DNA of 64,000 bases from Bacteroides sp. (GTDB taxonomy: Bacteria; Bacteroidota; Bacteroidia; Bacteroidales; Bacteroidaceae): positions 1 through 64,000 of the forward strand of contig NZ_JASLER010000002.1 in NCBI RefSeq assembly GCF_030151085.1. The letters run 5' to 3'. The notes below the pieces were generated by a model. That model made no database searches and was not told where the DNA came from. It saw only the letters and a list, made by a program, of their open reading frames with translations. The position numbers and the translations under genes were made by a program. Below, piece after piece: positions 43,678 to 54,471 of the stretch. Each line of letters begins with the position of its first letter. Positions within the stretch are counted from its first letter, which is position 1.

Positions 43678-44928
43678 ATGGATATAAAACTTGAAAAGAA
43701 ACCCTGGTACTTCCGTTACCGTTATTACCTGATAGGAGGCGTTGTATTCCTTGCTTTCCTTATCTACGTTATTATCTTGTCCTTCGGTCCCAGCAAACTG
43801 CGCATCGAGCAAGATAACATTCAGATAGCCGAAGTGAAGGACGGCAAGTTCATGGAATATGTAGATGTGGAAGGACTTATTCAACCAATACTCACCATCA
43901 AAGTCAATGTCCGCGAAGCCGGAAGCGTAGAGCATATTATAGGCGATGAGGGAAGTCTGCTCGAGAAAGGTGATACCATTCTTGTATTAGAGAATCCTGA
44001 CCTGCTGCGCAGCATTGACGACCAACGTGACGACTGGGAGAAACAACTCATCACCTATCGTGAAAAAGAAATCGAAATGGAGCAGCAAAGCCTGACCCTG
44101 CAACAACAAGCCCTCGAAACCAATTACGAATTAGACCGCCTTCGCAAGAGTTTCGACCTCGACCGGGAAGAGTTTCGCATGGGTATCAAGAGTAAAGCCC
44201 AATTGGGTGTGTCGGAAGACGAATACAACTATAAGGTAAAGAATGCCCGCCTGCAACGCGAAAGCCTGCGCCATGATTCGGCAGTATCTATCATTCGCAA
44301 AGACCTTATTCGCAACGATCGCGAACGTGAGCGCAAGAAGTACGAGCGTGCTTGCGAACGATTGGACAATCTAGTTGTGAAAGCTCCTGTATCAGGGCAA
44401 CTCAGTTTTGTGAAAGTAACCCCGGGACAACAAGTTGCATCAGGCGAAAGTATTGCCGAAATCAAAGTACTAGACCAGTATAAGATACACACCTCTCTCA
44501 GCGAATACTACATTGACCGCATTACTACCGGATTGCCGGCAACCGTAAATTATCAAGGTAAGAAATATCCGCTGCGCATCACAAAAGTAGTACCCGAAGT
44601 TAAAGATCGTACTTTCGATGTAGACCTTGTCTTTACAGGAGAAATGCCCGATAATGTGCGGGTAGGTAAGAGTTTTCGTGTGCAGATAGAACTCGGTCAA
44701 CCGGAGCAGGCACTCGTCATTCCTCGTGGAAACTTCTACCAAAACACGGGCGGCCAATGGATCTATAAACTGAATGCTTCGAAGAGCAAAGCGATCCGTG
44801 TACCGCTTAGCATCGGACGTCAGAACCCGCAACAATACGAAATTACCGACGGTTTGCAGCCCGGAGATTGGGTAATTACCACAGGATATGATACCTTTGG
44901 CGAAGCAGAAGAACTTATTTTGAAATAG
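43678..44928 (+). CDS. HlyD-family periplasmic adaptor
   Basis: 416 residues. One N-terminal membrane helix (about 18-38), a lipoyl half (VNVREAGSVEHI), a long coiled-coil hairpin (about 110-225, rich in Q, E and R), the second lipoyl half (VKAPVSGQLSFVKVTPGQQV) and a beta-barrel/membrane-proximal part ending EEILK-like. It is the adaptor between the TolC channel and the ABC permeases encoded next. Confidence 0.92.
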   Translation: MDIKLEKKPWYFRYRYYLIGGVVFLAFLIYVIILSFGPSKLRIEQDNIQIAEVKDGKFMEYVDVEGLIQPILTIKVNVREAGSVEHIIGDEGSLLEKGDTILVLENPDLLRSIDDQRDDWEKQLITYREKEIEMEQQSLTLQQQALETNYELDRLRKSFDLDREEFRMGIKSKAQLGVSEDEYNYKVKNARLQRESLRHDSAVSIIRKDLIRNDRERERKKYERACERLDNLVVKAPVSGQLSFVKVTPGQQVASGESIAEIKVLDQYKIHTSLSEYYIDRITTGLPATVNYQGKKYPLRITKVVPEVKDRTFDVDLVFTGEMPDNVRVGKSFRVQIELGQPEQALVIPRGNFYQNTGGQWIYKLNASKSKAIRVPLSIGRQNPQQYEITDGLQPGDWVITTGYDTFGEAEELILK

Positions 44929-44970
44929 GATCACTGACAATTAAAACATAATAAACAGATTAATAAAACG

Positions 44971-47283
44971 ATGATAAAGCATTATTTCAAATTAGCATTA
45001 CGCAATCTGCTCAAATACAAAATGCAAAGTATTATAAGCATTATTGGCTTAGCAGTAGGTTTTACTTGTTTTGCCCTTGCTAACTTGTGGATTCATTATG
45101 AAGTATCCTATGACAGTAACCCTAAAGGAGCAGACCGACTTTACATACTTTACCAAAACGATCCTTACCATGATAGCGGATATAGCCCTTATATGCCTTA
45201 TCCATTATCAACACTGCTCGTTAATGAATTTCCAGAAGTAGAGGCAGCTTGCGCATATTCCAGATGGAAGGGTATAGAACTACAGGTAGAGGGTCAACCT
45301 ATTTTTGAATCTCATGAAATGATAGCAGATTCTTGTATGATGAATATGTTCGGGATAACTATATCATCAGGAAATATAGATTTCATGTATTCGGACGAAC
45401 AAATCGCATTAACAGAAGAAACAGCTTTGCGCATATTTGGAACAAAAGATGTTTTAGGAAAGGAAATCAAGGTCGATGGTGAGAAGAAGATGATTGGTGC
45501 CACCTTAAAGGATTTAAAGCATAGTAATCTGTCATTCGACTTTTGGGGACATGGTAAGTATATTCGCGAATGGCAGAATGAATGGAGCGCAGGTTCTTTC
45601 TATATCATTATTCAATTGCACAAAGGAGTAGACCCTATCGCTTTTCAAAAAAAATTAGCTTCTGAAAAGCAAAATACAGATTCCTCAAGTACTGTAAGTT
45701 TTGAAGGAATACAGTTAATGCCCTTGAATCAGTATCGCAATTCATCATTGAATGAGGAAATTCCTATCAGATTCAACTATTTGATTCTTTTCTCAGTGTC
45801 CGGCGGATTAGTTATTCTTTGTTCCTTATTCAATTATTTATCCCTATTTGTTACACGTATGCGAATGCGCAATCGTGAAACTGAACTTAGAAAAGTATGT
45901 GGATCGACAAGAAGCGGCCTTCTCATATTATTTGCTACCGAATACTTAATGTTAATTCTCATAGCCGGTGCAGTTGGAATGGCACTGGTAGAAATCGTAC
46001 TTCCTGTTTTTAGAAAGATGTCGGAAGTATCAGGCAATATTTACTTGGAATCACTGATTTTCTTTGTAGGAGTAGTATTTATCTCAATTCTCTTCTTACT
46101 ACCTTTTATACTAAAACGCACCTATAAAAGTAGTAATAACAAGAATGAATTTCGAAAAGTCAGTATCATCTTTCAGCTAATCATCAGTATCCTTTTCATG
46201 TTTTGCATGAGTGTAATCATGAAACAGATCTTCTTTCTTAAAGACACAGATTTAGGTTGGGATAGAAAGAATATAGCCGTTTTCCCTTTGCTTTATCCAA
46301 CTGATCATTTCGATGAAATTGCTGATAAAGTAGAACAAATGTCATGTACTCGTGAAGTATTAAAACAACATTTAGGACTATTGCCCAAAGGAGGTTGTTT
46401 GAATCTGTATATTAATGAGTGGGAAGGAAAACCTGATTCCATTAAAGATATAAACATGATGGCTATACCCGAAGGAGAGAAACTTGCCAAATTCTATAAT
46501 CTGAAGCTACTAAAAGGAGAAATGGTAAAAGAGGAAGATAGAAAGAAAGTGATGATTAACGAATCTGCCGCAAGAGCTTTAGGATTAAAAGAACCTGTAG
46601 GTGAAAAGATCTATTGGGGAGATGAACAAAAATCAGAACTTACCATCGTGGGATTGCTGAAAGATTTTCATACATCTCCACCGACCATTCCTGTGAGCCC
46701 CATACTATTAATCGGAGAAAATGGTACAAAAGCTTCATTTTGGGGAAAGAAACAAATTCTGATAAAATACCATGAAGGACAATGGAGTGAGTTAAAAACA
46801 AAAATCGAGAATATGTTCTTGCAAGAATATCCTGATGTAAGATATAAGTTAGTAAATGTAGAAGATGAATATAATCAATATCTGAAATCAGAAGACACTT
46901 TGTTAAAATTACTCAGTTTCATATCCTTCGTATGTGTTTTGATTGCCATATTCGGAATCTTTTCATTGGTAACACTCAGTTGCGAACAACGACGTAAAGA
47001 AATCGCAGTACGAAAAGTAAATGGAGCAAACATAAAAGATATACTAGTCATGTTTGGGAAAGAATACATACTTTTATTGGTTATTGCATCTGTTATTGCA
47101 TTTCCAGTAGGATATGTCTTAATGAAGCAATGGCTACAAAGTTATATTGAACAAACAGTCATCAGCGCATGGATTTATATTGCCATCTTTGTAGGAATTG
47201 CATTTATCATTACCATTTGCATTAGTTGGCGGGTATGGCAAGCAGCTCGACAAAACCCGGCAAAAACCATTAAAACTGAATAG
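44971..47283 (+). CDS. FtsX/MacB-type ABC permease 1
   Basis: 770 residues. Two repeats of the MacB_PCD-FtsX layout: N-terminal helix (IISIIGLAVGFTCFALA), periplasmic domain about 45-270, FtsX helices about 280-420, a second periplasmic part and C-terminal FtsX helices with the motif RRKEIAVRKVNGAN. The family couples ATP hydrolysis to periplasmic movements that drive efflux or lipoprotein transfer. It is strikingly similar at both ends to permease 3 (MKQWLQSYIEQT near the C-terminus), so the two arose by duplication. Confidence 0.9.
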   Translation: MIKHYFKLALRNLLKYKMQSIISIIGLAVGFTCFALANLWIHYEVSYDSNPKGADRLYILYQNDPYHDSGYSPYMPYPLSTLLVNEFPEVEAACAYSRWKGIELQVEGQPIFESHEMIADSCMMNMFGITISSGNIDFMYSDEQIALTEETALRIFGTKDVLGKEIKVDGEKKMIGATLKDLKHSNLSFDFWGHGKYIREWQNEWSAGSFYIIIQLHKGVDPIAFQKKLASEKQNTDSSSTVSFEGIQLMPLNQYRNSSLNEEIPIRFNYLILFSVSGGLVILCSLFNYLSLFVTRMRMRNRETELRKVCGSTRSGLLILFATEYLMLILIAGAVGMALVEIVLPVFRKMSEVSGNIYLESLIFFVGVVFISILFLLPFILKRTYKSSNNKNEFRKVSIIFQLIISILFMFCMSVIMKQIFFLKDTDLGWDRKNIAVFPLLYPTDHFDEIADKVEQMSCTREVLKQHLGLLPKGGCLNLYINEWEGKPDSIKDINMMAIPEGEKLAKFYNLKLLKGEMVKEEDRKKVMINESAARALGLKEPVGEKIYWGDEQKSELTIVGLLKDFHTSPPTIPVSPILLIGENGTKASFWGKKQILIKYHEGQWSELKTKIENMFLQEYPDVRYKLVNVEDEYNQYLKSEDTLLKLLSFISFVCVLIAIFGIFSLVTLSCEQRRKEIAVRKVNGANIKDILVMFGKEYILLLVIASVIAFPVGYVLMKQWLQSYIEQTVISAWIYIAIFVGIAFIITICISWRVWQAARQNPAKTIKTE

Positions 47284-47285
47284 AT

Positions 47286-49658
47286 ATGAAAACACTAAAA
47301 TACGCCATTCGTTTTTTGGTACGTTCTAAATCATATACCATTATCAATCTGCTGGGATTGGCTTTCAGTCTGGCTTGCTGTATCATATTATTAAGATATA
47401 TCCACCGGGAATTGACTGTAGACACGCATTGTATTGACCGGGAGCAAGTATATGGTGTGAAGGGTATGATGGAGGGAAACCAAATCCTTGGCTTGGCTGA
47501 AAACAGTAGACGTGACAGTAGTTTTATTGATGAAAGAAGCGTATTAATACGTTCGCGTGTCACTCTGTTTGAGAATGACCATGTAACTTATCAATCTCAT
47601 CGTTATACTATTCATGCCATGGTGGCGGATAGTGCCTATTTCCAACTATTCCCTTACCATGTAGTACAAGGCACAAATTCTCTTTCAGCTCCAGAATCGG
47701 TGTTAGTGATGGAAGACTTCGCTAGAAAAGTATTCGGTAAAGAAAATCCGGTTGGAAAAATACTACGCTTCTCCAATGGAAAAGACATACGAATAGAGGG
47801 TGTACTTGCCAAACCAAGCAATAAGCGAACATTCAATTTTGACATCATCCTGTCTTCTCATCTTTCAGATAGTTGGGATCGTACGCCACTGGAGTTTATC
47901 CGTTTTACTTCCCAGAGTGCCGTAGAAAAAGTAAACAAGACTGGTAGTTATTCACGGTTAGTCAATCCTAACACCCCTGACTCACGGACATATACTTTTT
48001 CGCTGATTCCGGTAAAAGAAATGTACTGGAACCAGTCATTGATGTATCAAACGGGACTGAATATGCTAGTCAGTGGCAACCTTGCCCAGCTTTATATTCT
48101 AAGTTGCATGTGTTTTTTGATTTTCTTTGCAGGTGTTATCAACTTTGTAAACCTATACATGGTATCGGCTGCCAAACGAAGCAGAGTCTATATCCTTCGA
48201 AAGATATTCGGTGCAAATGCACAAACCTTGTTTATGCAAATATTTTTAGAGAATTTCTTATTGATAGCTAGTGCCATGTTCTTGGCTTGGGTTATTATGG
48301 AGATAATGCAGACGCCTATACAGCACTTGTTGGGTAGTGAACTTGTATACTCTCCATTTGACTTGATTGTATCTATTTCACTATTACTGATACTTCCGCT
48401 TTGCATTTCGGGGTATGCTTTCAAGAAATGTCACAAATCTATGCTGGCTATCTCTATCAGGTCAACCGGAAATGATAACCGTTCCATCCGCTCACGCATG
48501 ATTTTCCTTTTTGTGCAGTATGTAGTGACTTTTATATTAGTATCGCTTTCTTTGTATTTCAGCAAACAACTCTTCTTTATGTTGAATACTGACCCCGGAT
48601 TCCGTACAGAAGATATCATTCAAGCAAGTTTAATCTATGAATCAAAAGATTATTCAATCTACGACGAAGAAAATATTCGACAACGAAAAGAAAATATAGC
48701 AGAGATAGACCGCTTAATGAACAGTTGTCCCGATATTCAATTGTGGACAACAAGTCTCTATTCTATTTTAGGATTTGATTATAAATCAAGTTATTTGAAT
48801 GCCGAAGGAGAAAGCGTGCAACTCAATACGTGCTATGTTAACTCTGACTTCTTTAAAATATTCAATATACCAATGGTAGAAGGTAGTTTGCCAAAGACGG
48901 GACCAGACTCTCACCAAGAGTGTATTGTGGTCAATAATGCTGCCCTGAAAGTATTGGGTTATACTACTTGTCAAGGCGCCACAATACTAAGCACGCTAAT
49001 GAAACACTACAATCCTGACGCACAAGCACAACCGATAAATGCTGTATCTGCCGATTATTACGATGGTCACATCAGTATCGGCATTCGTCCTACGGTGTAT
49101 ATGATAATGTCTGGATTGGGAGGCGACTATTATCAGATAGCTTGTCGCCCCGGCAAAACGCAAGCAGTACTTACCTTTTTAAAAAATATTCAAAAGAAAG
49201 TCTATGGCACAGAAGATTTCAAATATAAGTTATTGAAAGACGAAGTGGCAGATTTATATAAGATTGACAAACAGATAGCATCAGTCTATGTACTGTTTGC
49301 CTTTATCGCCATACTGATAATTTGCTTAGGTCTATTCGGTATTTCTTTGTTCGACATTCGCCAACGTTATCGTGAGATTGCTATCCGCAAGGTGAATGGG
49401 GCAGGGGTGCGTGAACTCTATATGCTGTTATTCCGTAAATATGTATTTGTATTAGCAACTGCCTTTGTAGTAGCCATTCCTTTGTCTTCTTATTGTATCT
49501 ATTTATATACACAAGATTTTGTAATGAAAGCCTCCGTAGGAATAAGTATTTATTTAATCTCTTTATGCATAGTCGCATTTGTTTCATTAGGAACATTGTT
49601 ATGGCAAATACGCAAGGCAGCAAATATTAACCCTGCAACAATCATGAAAACAGAATAA
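47286..49658 (+). CDS. FtsX/MacB-type ABC permease 2
   Basis: 790 residues with the same double MacB_PCD-FtsX plan: N-terminal helix (TIINLLGLAFSLACCIILL), large periplasmic domain, FtsX helices and a C-terminal RYREIAIRKVNGAGVREL motif. It is more distant from permeases 1 and 3. It starts 2 bp after permease 1 and ends 16 bp before permease 3, consistent with a single polycistronic transcript. Confidence 0.9.
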   Translation: MKTLKYAIRFLVRSKSYTIINLLGLAFSLACCIILLRYIHRELTVDTHCIDREQVYGVKGMMEGNQILGLAENSRRDSSFIDERSVLIRSRVTLFENDHVTYQSHRYTIHAMVADSAYFQLFPYHVVQGTNSLSAPESVLVMEDFARKVFGKENPVGKILRFSNGKDIRIEGVLAKPSNKRTFNFDIILSSHLSDSWDRTPLEFIRFTSQSAVEKVNKTGSYSRLVNPNTPDSRTYTFSLIPVKEMYWNQSLMYQTGLNMLVSGNLAQLYILSCMCFLIFFAGVINFVNLYMVSAAKRSRVYILRKIFGANAQTLFMQIFLENFLLIASAMFLAWVIMEIMQTPIQHLLGSELVYSPFDLIVSISLLLILPLCISGYAFKKCHKSMLAISIRSTGNDNRSIRSRMIFLFVQYVVTFILVSLSLYFSKQLFFMLNTDPGFRTEDIIQASLIYESKDYSIYDEENIRQRKENIAEIDRLMNSCPDIQLWTTSLYSILGFDYKSSYLNAEGESVQLNTCYVNSDFFKIFNIPMVEGSLPKTGPDSHQECIVVNNAALKVLGYTTCQGATILSTLMKHYNPDAQAQPINAVSADYYDGHISIGIRPTVYMIMSGLGGDYYQIACRPGKTQAVLTFLKNIQKKVYGTEDFKYKLLKDEVADLYKIDKQIASVYVLFAFIAILIICLGLFGISLFDIRQRYREIAIRKVNGAGVRELYMLLFRKYVFVLATAFVVAIPLSSYCIYLYTQDFVMKASVGISIYLISLCIVAFVSLGTLLWQIRKAANINPATIMKTE

Positions 49659-49674
49659 TTTAATTAATAGGCTT

Positions 49675-52017
49675 ATGTTACAACACTACTTTAAAATATC
49701 ATTTCGCAATCTGCTGAAATATAAAATGCAGAACGCAATTTCTATTATCGGGCTGGCAGTAGGGTTTACCTGTTTCGTGTTAGCTACTTTATGGCTTCGG
49801 TATGAAATGACTTATGACAGTTTTCACAAAGAAGCGGATAATATTTTTTTAGTGCGTGCCCAAAGTACTTATTATGTCAATGGGATTAGTAACTATACAC
49901 CCTATCCATTGAGCCCTTACTTGAAGAATACTTATCCTGAAATAGATAAAGCAAGCAATGCTCGTATTTCAAAAGGATTTCTGAAATTGGAAGATACTAA
50001 CCGAATAGCCTCTGTTTTAGGCGTAGACAGCGCTTATATACAGATGTTTCAGATTCAGATAAAGGAAGGAAATATGAACTTTATCGAAGACGAAAAAGGT
50101 GAAATAGCAATTACCGAGAGTTTAGCATGTGAACTATTTGAAGAACAATCTCCCCTGAATAAGGTGCTGAATGTTAATAATAAAGATTATAAGATTTGCG
50201 CTGTTGTGAGTGGATGGTCAGGTCACTCTAATATGCCTTATGATATCCTTACGCCACTTGATGTGTCACGCACAAGGTGGGGAAGTACTCTGCATAGCTT
50301 TATACAGGTTTCTTCACAAACAGACAAGAATGTGTTCGTAAAGAAACTCAGTAAAATAAAACTCACTGATATTAATTCGGAAAGTAACTTGGGTAATTTG
50401 ATACTCACTCCACTAAAAGCTATACGTTATTCAGACTTTCATCAGAACAATGATTTGGTGATGTCGTTCAACAATATTCTCTATTTTTGTATAACAGGTG
50501 GACTGATTATCCTTTGCTCTTTGTTCAACTACTTTTCTCTGTTTATCAGCAACCTCCGCATGAGAGTCAGAGAAATGGCACTACGAAAAGTTTGCGGCTC
50601 AAGTAATCATTCGTTATTGGGCTTGTTTTCTGTTGAAATCATACTATTGCTACTTATCGCCATGTTTCTGGGTATGATATTGATTGAACTTGTAAGCAAT
50701 AGTTTCTTAAAATTCTCAGAGATTGAGATTAGCAAGGCTGAATTGTATTTCAAATCGATCTTATACTTGGGTGGCGTCATTGCATTGACATTCATTATAG
50801 CACAAGTAATCGTTTCTTATTCCCGTAGGAAAAATCTTGCAGCAAGCATTCAGGGTAGATATAAAATAAAAAAGGGTTCTCAAAATATGTATCAGAAGGC
50901 GGGACTTGCGTTTCAGTTAACTATCAGCATCTTGTTCATGTTCTCAACAATAGTGATTTTGAAACAGTTGCATTTTATAAAAAATGCCGATGCCAATATG
51001 GAACGGCATAACATTGGCAGTGTAGCCTTATGGATGGCCGGAGACATTAATGCATGGACTAACAAAATAGCCGCATTGCCAATGATAACAGAAGCTTTGC
51101 CCCCACAGTATTTTCCATTAATACCAACTGGTCCTATGATGTATATGGATATTAACACCTGGGAAGGCAAAGATAAAGCATCCGATAATATCAGTATAGG
51201 GCTTGTTTTGGCCAAAGAACCTTTCTTTAAATTCTATGATATAGAATTGCTTGAAGGAGAATTTGTGAATGAAAAAAGTACTGCTGCGGATATCGTTATT
51301 AATGAGTCTACAGCAAAAGCATTCGGATGGAAGAATCCTGTTGGCAAACAGATTGAAATAAATGCAGAGATGAAATTCAATGTCATAGGGGTTGTGAAAG
51401 ACCTTCATTATGTACCACCCACGGCAAAAACACCTCTCATTGGATTCATTCTGACTGATAAACAAAAGCACTTATGGTTTCGGGCAAGTATTTTGTTCAA
51501 ATTCAAAGAAGGGACTTGGAATGAGTGCAAAGCAGCGATTGAAGCCATACACAAGGAGGACTTTCCCACTGCCGGTCTGCGACTATTCAATGAAGAAGAG
51601 GAGTACAATAAATACCTCAAATCAGAAAATGCTCTCTTAAAGATGTTAGGAGTTGGAACGATTGTTTGTATCTTGATATCCGCTTTCGGAATATTCTCAC
51701 AAATCACCTTATCATGTGAGAAACGGAGAAAAGAGATCGCTATTCGTAAAGTCAATGGAGCCAGAGTAAAAGATATTCTGCTCATGTTCATTAAAGAATA
51801 TTTCTTAATATTGAGTATCGCCGCTCTGATATCTTTCCCCATAGGATATTTCTTAATGAAGCAGTGGCTACAAAGCTATATCGAACAAACTACCATCAGC
51901 TTTTGGATCTATACTGCTATTTTTGCGGGGATCGCTTTCATTATTACCCTTTGCATTGGTTGGCGTGTGTGGCAGGCTGCACGGCAGAATCCGGCAGAAG
52001 TAATAAAAAGCGAATGA
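49675..52017 (+). CDS. FtsX/MacB-type ABC permease 3 (paralogue of permease 1)
   Basis: 780 residues. N-terminus HYFKISFRNLLKYKMQ and C-terminus IEQTTISFWIYTAIFAG closely match permease 1 (HYFKLALRNLLKYKMQ, IEQTVISAWIYIAIFVG). The middle periplasmic regions diverge more, as expected if the two bind different partners or cargo. The RRKEIAIRKVNGARVKDI motif of FtsX domains is present. Confidence 0.9.
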   Translation: MLQHYFKISFRNLLKYKMQNAISIIGLAVGFTCFVLATLWLRYEMTYDSFHKEADNIFLVRAQSTYYVNGISNYTPYPLSPYLKNTYPEIDKASNARISKGFLKLEDTNRIASVLGVDSAYIQMFQIQIKEGNMNFIEDEKGEIAITESLACELFEEQSPLNKVLNVNNKDYKICAVVSGWSGHSNMPYDILTPLDVSRTRWGSTLHSFIQVSSQTDKNVFVKKLSKIKLTDINSESNLGNLILTPLKAIRYSDFHQNNDLVMSFNNILYFCITGGLIILCSLFNYFSLFISNLRMRVREMALRKVCGSSNHSLLGLFSVEIILLLLIAMFLGMILIELVSNSFLKFSEIEISKAELYFKSILYLGGVIALTFIIAQVIVSYSRRKNLAASIQGRYKIKKGSQNMYQKAGLAFQLTISILFMFSTIVILKQLHFIKNADANMERHNIGSVALWMAGDINAWTNKIAALPMITEALPPQYFPLIPTGPMMYMDINTWEGKDKASDNISIGLVLAKEPFFKFYDIELLEGEFVNEKSTAADIVINESTAKAFGWKNPVGKQIEINAEMKFNVIGVVKDLHYVPPTAKTPLIGFILTDKQKHLWFRASILFKFKEGTWNECKAAIEAIHKEDFPTAGLRLFNEEEEYNKYLKSENALLKMLGVGTIVCILISAFGIFSQITLSCEKRRKEIAIRKVNGARVKDILLMFIKEYFLILSIAALISFPIGYFLMKQWLQSYIEQTTISFWIYTAIFAGIAFIITLCIGWRVWQAARQNPAEVIKSE

Positions 52018-52074
52018 TACAATTTAAATTGAACTTATAAAAGTTGACTAATAACATCCTAAATTACAAAGAAT

Positions 52075-54432
52075 ATGACTGTACTTGCAACCCTAAAAAT
52101 AATTATCCGCAGCTGGTGGAGAAACAAGGTTTTCTTCATAATCTCAGTAGTGAGTCTGGCGATAGGATTGGCATGCACCAATTTACTTTTTACTTATTTT
52201 GTACATGATTATAACATTGAAAGTGGAAATCAGGATAAAGAACGTATCTTCTGCTTGCGTCAGGATAACCCGCTGCAAGAGGGAAGAAAAGTGGATTATG
52301 TTACTGGTGAAATCCCCCCTATGTTGAAAGAAAAGTATGTAGAAGTCGAAGACTTTTTACGTATTAGTTCTCTTGAACCTTTATATTGTAAAGAAGGGGA
52401 GAATATCTTTCATGATATTACTTTTATATGTGTTGACAGTACGTTACCTCATTTTTTCCAATATCAGACTATTATTGGAAGCTTGGAACAAGTATTGAAA
52501 CAACCTGGCAAGATAGCACTTAGTGAAACCTTTGCGCATAAAGTTTTTGGAGATAATGATCCTTTAGGAAAGATTTTTGAGATAAAAACGACGACCAATA
52601 CCAAGAATTACGAAGTAGCAGCCATATTGAAAGTACGGTCACAATCGCTACTTCAGTTCGACATGATTACCGGGACTGACGAGAACTTTTTCGGCGGGAC
52701 AACCTTCTTAAAGTTATCAGCAAATACTTCACCCGAACAGTTTGCACGGAAAATAAATCAGGATAAAGTACCTACATTAGTACCGGGAAAATCGCAATAT
52801 TACGCTGACCCTTTATCTACTATCTATTTTGTAACGCCCGAAAGCGATTCTCAACAATCTATACCCTATATCAACCAAAGCAATGTTCAACTATTGTACA
52901 TTGGTCTGGCAGCCGCCTTACTTGTGTTACTCATTGCATGCTGTAACTACACCAATATGAGTCTGAGTCGCATATTACAACAATTAAAAATGATACACGT
53001 TGAGAAATTGATGGGCAGCGGACTGAAAAACATTCGCATACAACTATTCGGTGATGCATTTCTCACCGTACTACTCGCATTCAGTTTGTCCTTGCTTATT
53101 ATCAGCGACTGCCTTTCTTTCTTCAACGAATTATTGGCATCACGTCTGAACTTCCATTTCTTCTTCAGCCTTCAAATGCTTCCTTTACTCTTATTATTCG
53201 CACTTATTATGGCCATTGTACCTGCTTGGTATATCAGCTATAAACTTTCGCGTCTCTCGTTCAGCGAATATAAAACTCTCTATGGAGGACGGAAAAAGCA
53301 ACGTTTCATTGGGCTGTTAGTTATTCTTCAATTCATCATCTCTATAGGATTGATATTTGCCACTCTCATTGCCAATGGACAAATTGACCTCATAAAAGAA
53401 AAAGCCAACTGCTACGAAAATAGAATAGAAATAGGAAGCATGTTTTCTCCTCCTCTTGCAACATTGAAAAGTGAACTAAAGAAAAATGTGCCGGGAATTG
53501 AATCCATTGCTCTCTCTGCTGGTCCAATATTGAGTGCTTGGGTACGCGAACTTTCTATCAGACAACCTGACGGTACGGAAAAGAAATCTTTTCTGCTTAT
53601 GTTATTCAGTGATGCAGATTTGATTAAAACATTAGATATCCAGCAGACTTCAGGAAACACTCCGGAACAAATTCAAAAGGAGTATTCTCATCCGGTATTA
53701 GTCAACGAAAGCTATGTACGAAATCTTGTTCCGGCAGGTGTCAATCCTATCGGCAAATATATAAAAGAGTTTGATCAGTTTGCAGATACTTTATCCATTA
53801 TTGGTGGTGTTGTAAAAGATTTCCCGACAAGCTCATTAGAAAGTGAAGTAACTCCCACAATTATTAATATCCCTACAGCAGAAAAAATGCCTAACGCTAA
53901 TTATCTGCATATTAAATTGAATCCTGATACCCGGGAGGAAGCCATCAAAAAAATAACTCAAACCTGGGAGCGAATGAATGAAGGGGAAGCTTTTCAGTAT
54001 ACCGATTTACACCAACAGTTTATGAAGATGAATCAGAAGACCCTTTCTTTTGCCAGAATTCTTATCGGATATTCTCTCATCGGACTTCTACTGACATGCT
54101 TCGGTCTTTTTGGAATCTCTTGGTATGCCACCCGCCAACGCATTCGTGAAATCAGTATTCGCAAGATACATGGTGCAACACCCTGGCAAATCATTTGGTT
54201 ACTCAATAAACCTTTCTGTTGGCAAGTTATCATTGCTTACATACTTGGCATTCCTGTGGTCTATTGGTTAATGCTGCATTGGCGGGAACAATTTGCCTAC
54301 CAAGCATCTTTGTCTATCGCAGACTTCTTGCTACCATTAGCCATTGTTTGGGGAATATCTGCTGTAACAGTTTGTTTGCAAGGTTATCTACTGAACCAAA
54401 CAAATCCAATTGATTCTATTAAAACCGAATAA
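52075..54432 (+). CDS. FtsX/MacB-type ABC permease 4
   Basis: 785 residues with the same plan but the most divergent of the four: the N-terminal helix is FFIISVVSLAIGLACTNLL and the C-terminal motif is RIREISIRKIHGATPWQI. It ends in SIKTE, like permeases 1 and 2. It lies 57 bp after permease 3 and 39 bp before the ATPase gene. Probably one half of a heterodimeric transporter with one of its neighbours. Confidence 0.9.
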   Translation: MTVLATLKIIIRSWWRNKVFFIISVVSLAIGLACTNLLFTYFVHDYNIESGNQDKERIFCLRQDNPLQEGRKVDYVTGEIPPMLKEKYVEVEDFLRISSLEPLYCKEGENIFHDITFICVDSTLPHFFQYQTIIGSLEQVLKQPGKIALSETFAHKVFGDNDPLGKIFEIKTTTNTKNYEVAAILKVRSQSLLQFDMITGTDENFFGGTTFLKLSANTSPEQFARKINQDKVPTLVPGKSQYYADPLSTIYFVTPESDSQQSIPYINQSNVQLLYIGLAAALLVLLIACCNYTNMSLSRILQQLKMIHVEKLMGSGLKNIRIQLFGDAFLTVLLAFSLSLLIISDCLSFFNELLASRLNFHFFFSLQMLPLLLLFALIMAIVPAWYISYKLSRLSFSEYKTLYGGRKKQRFIGLLVILQFIISIGLIFATLIANGQIDLIKEKANCYENRIEIGSMFSPPLATLKSELKKNVPGIESIALSAGPILSAWVRELSIRQPDGTEKKSFLLMLFSDADLIKTLDIQQTSGNTPEQIQKEYSHPVLVNESYVRNLVPAGVNPIGKYIKEFDQFADTLSIIGGVVKDFPTSSLESEVTPTIINIPTAEKMPNANYLHIKLNPDTREEAIKKITQTWERMNEGEAFQYTDLHQQFMKMNQKTLSFARILIGYSLIGLLLTCFGLFGISWYATRQRIREISIRKIHGATPWQIIWLLNKPFCWQVIIAYILGIPVVYWLMLHWREQFAYQASLSIADFLLPLAIVWGISAVTVCLQGYLLNQTNPIDSIKTE

Positions 54433-54471
54433 TATATCTATCTATTTATAAACCATAAAAATTAAAACATT

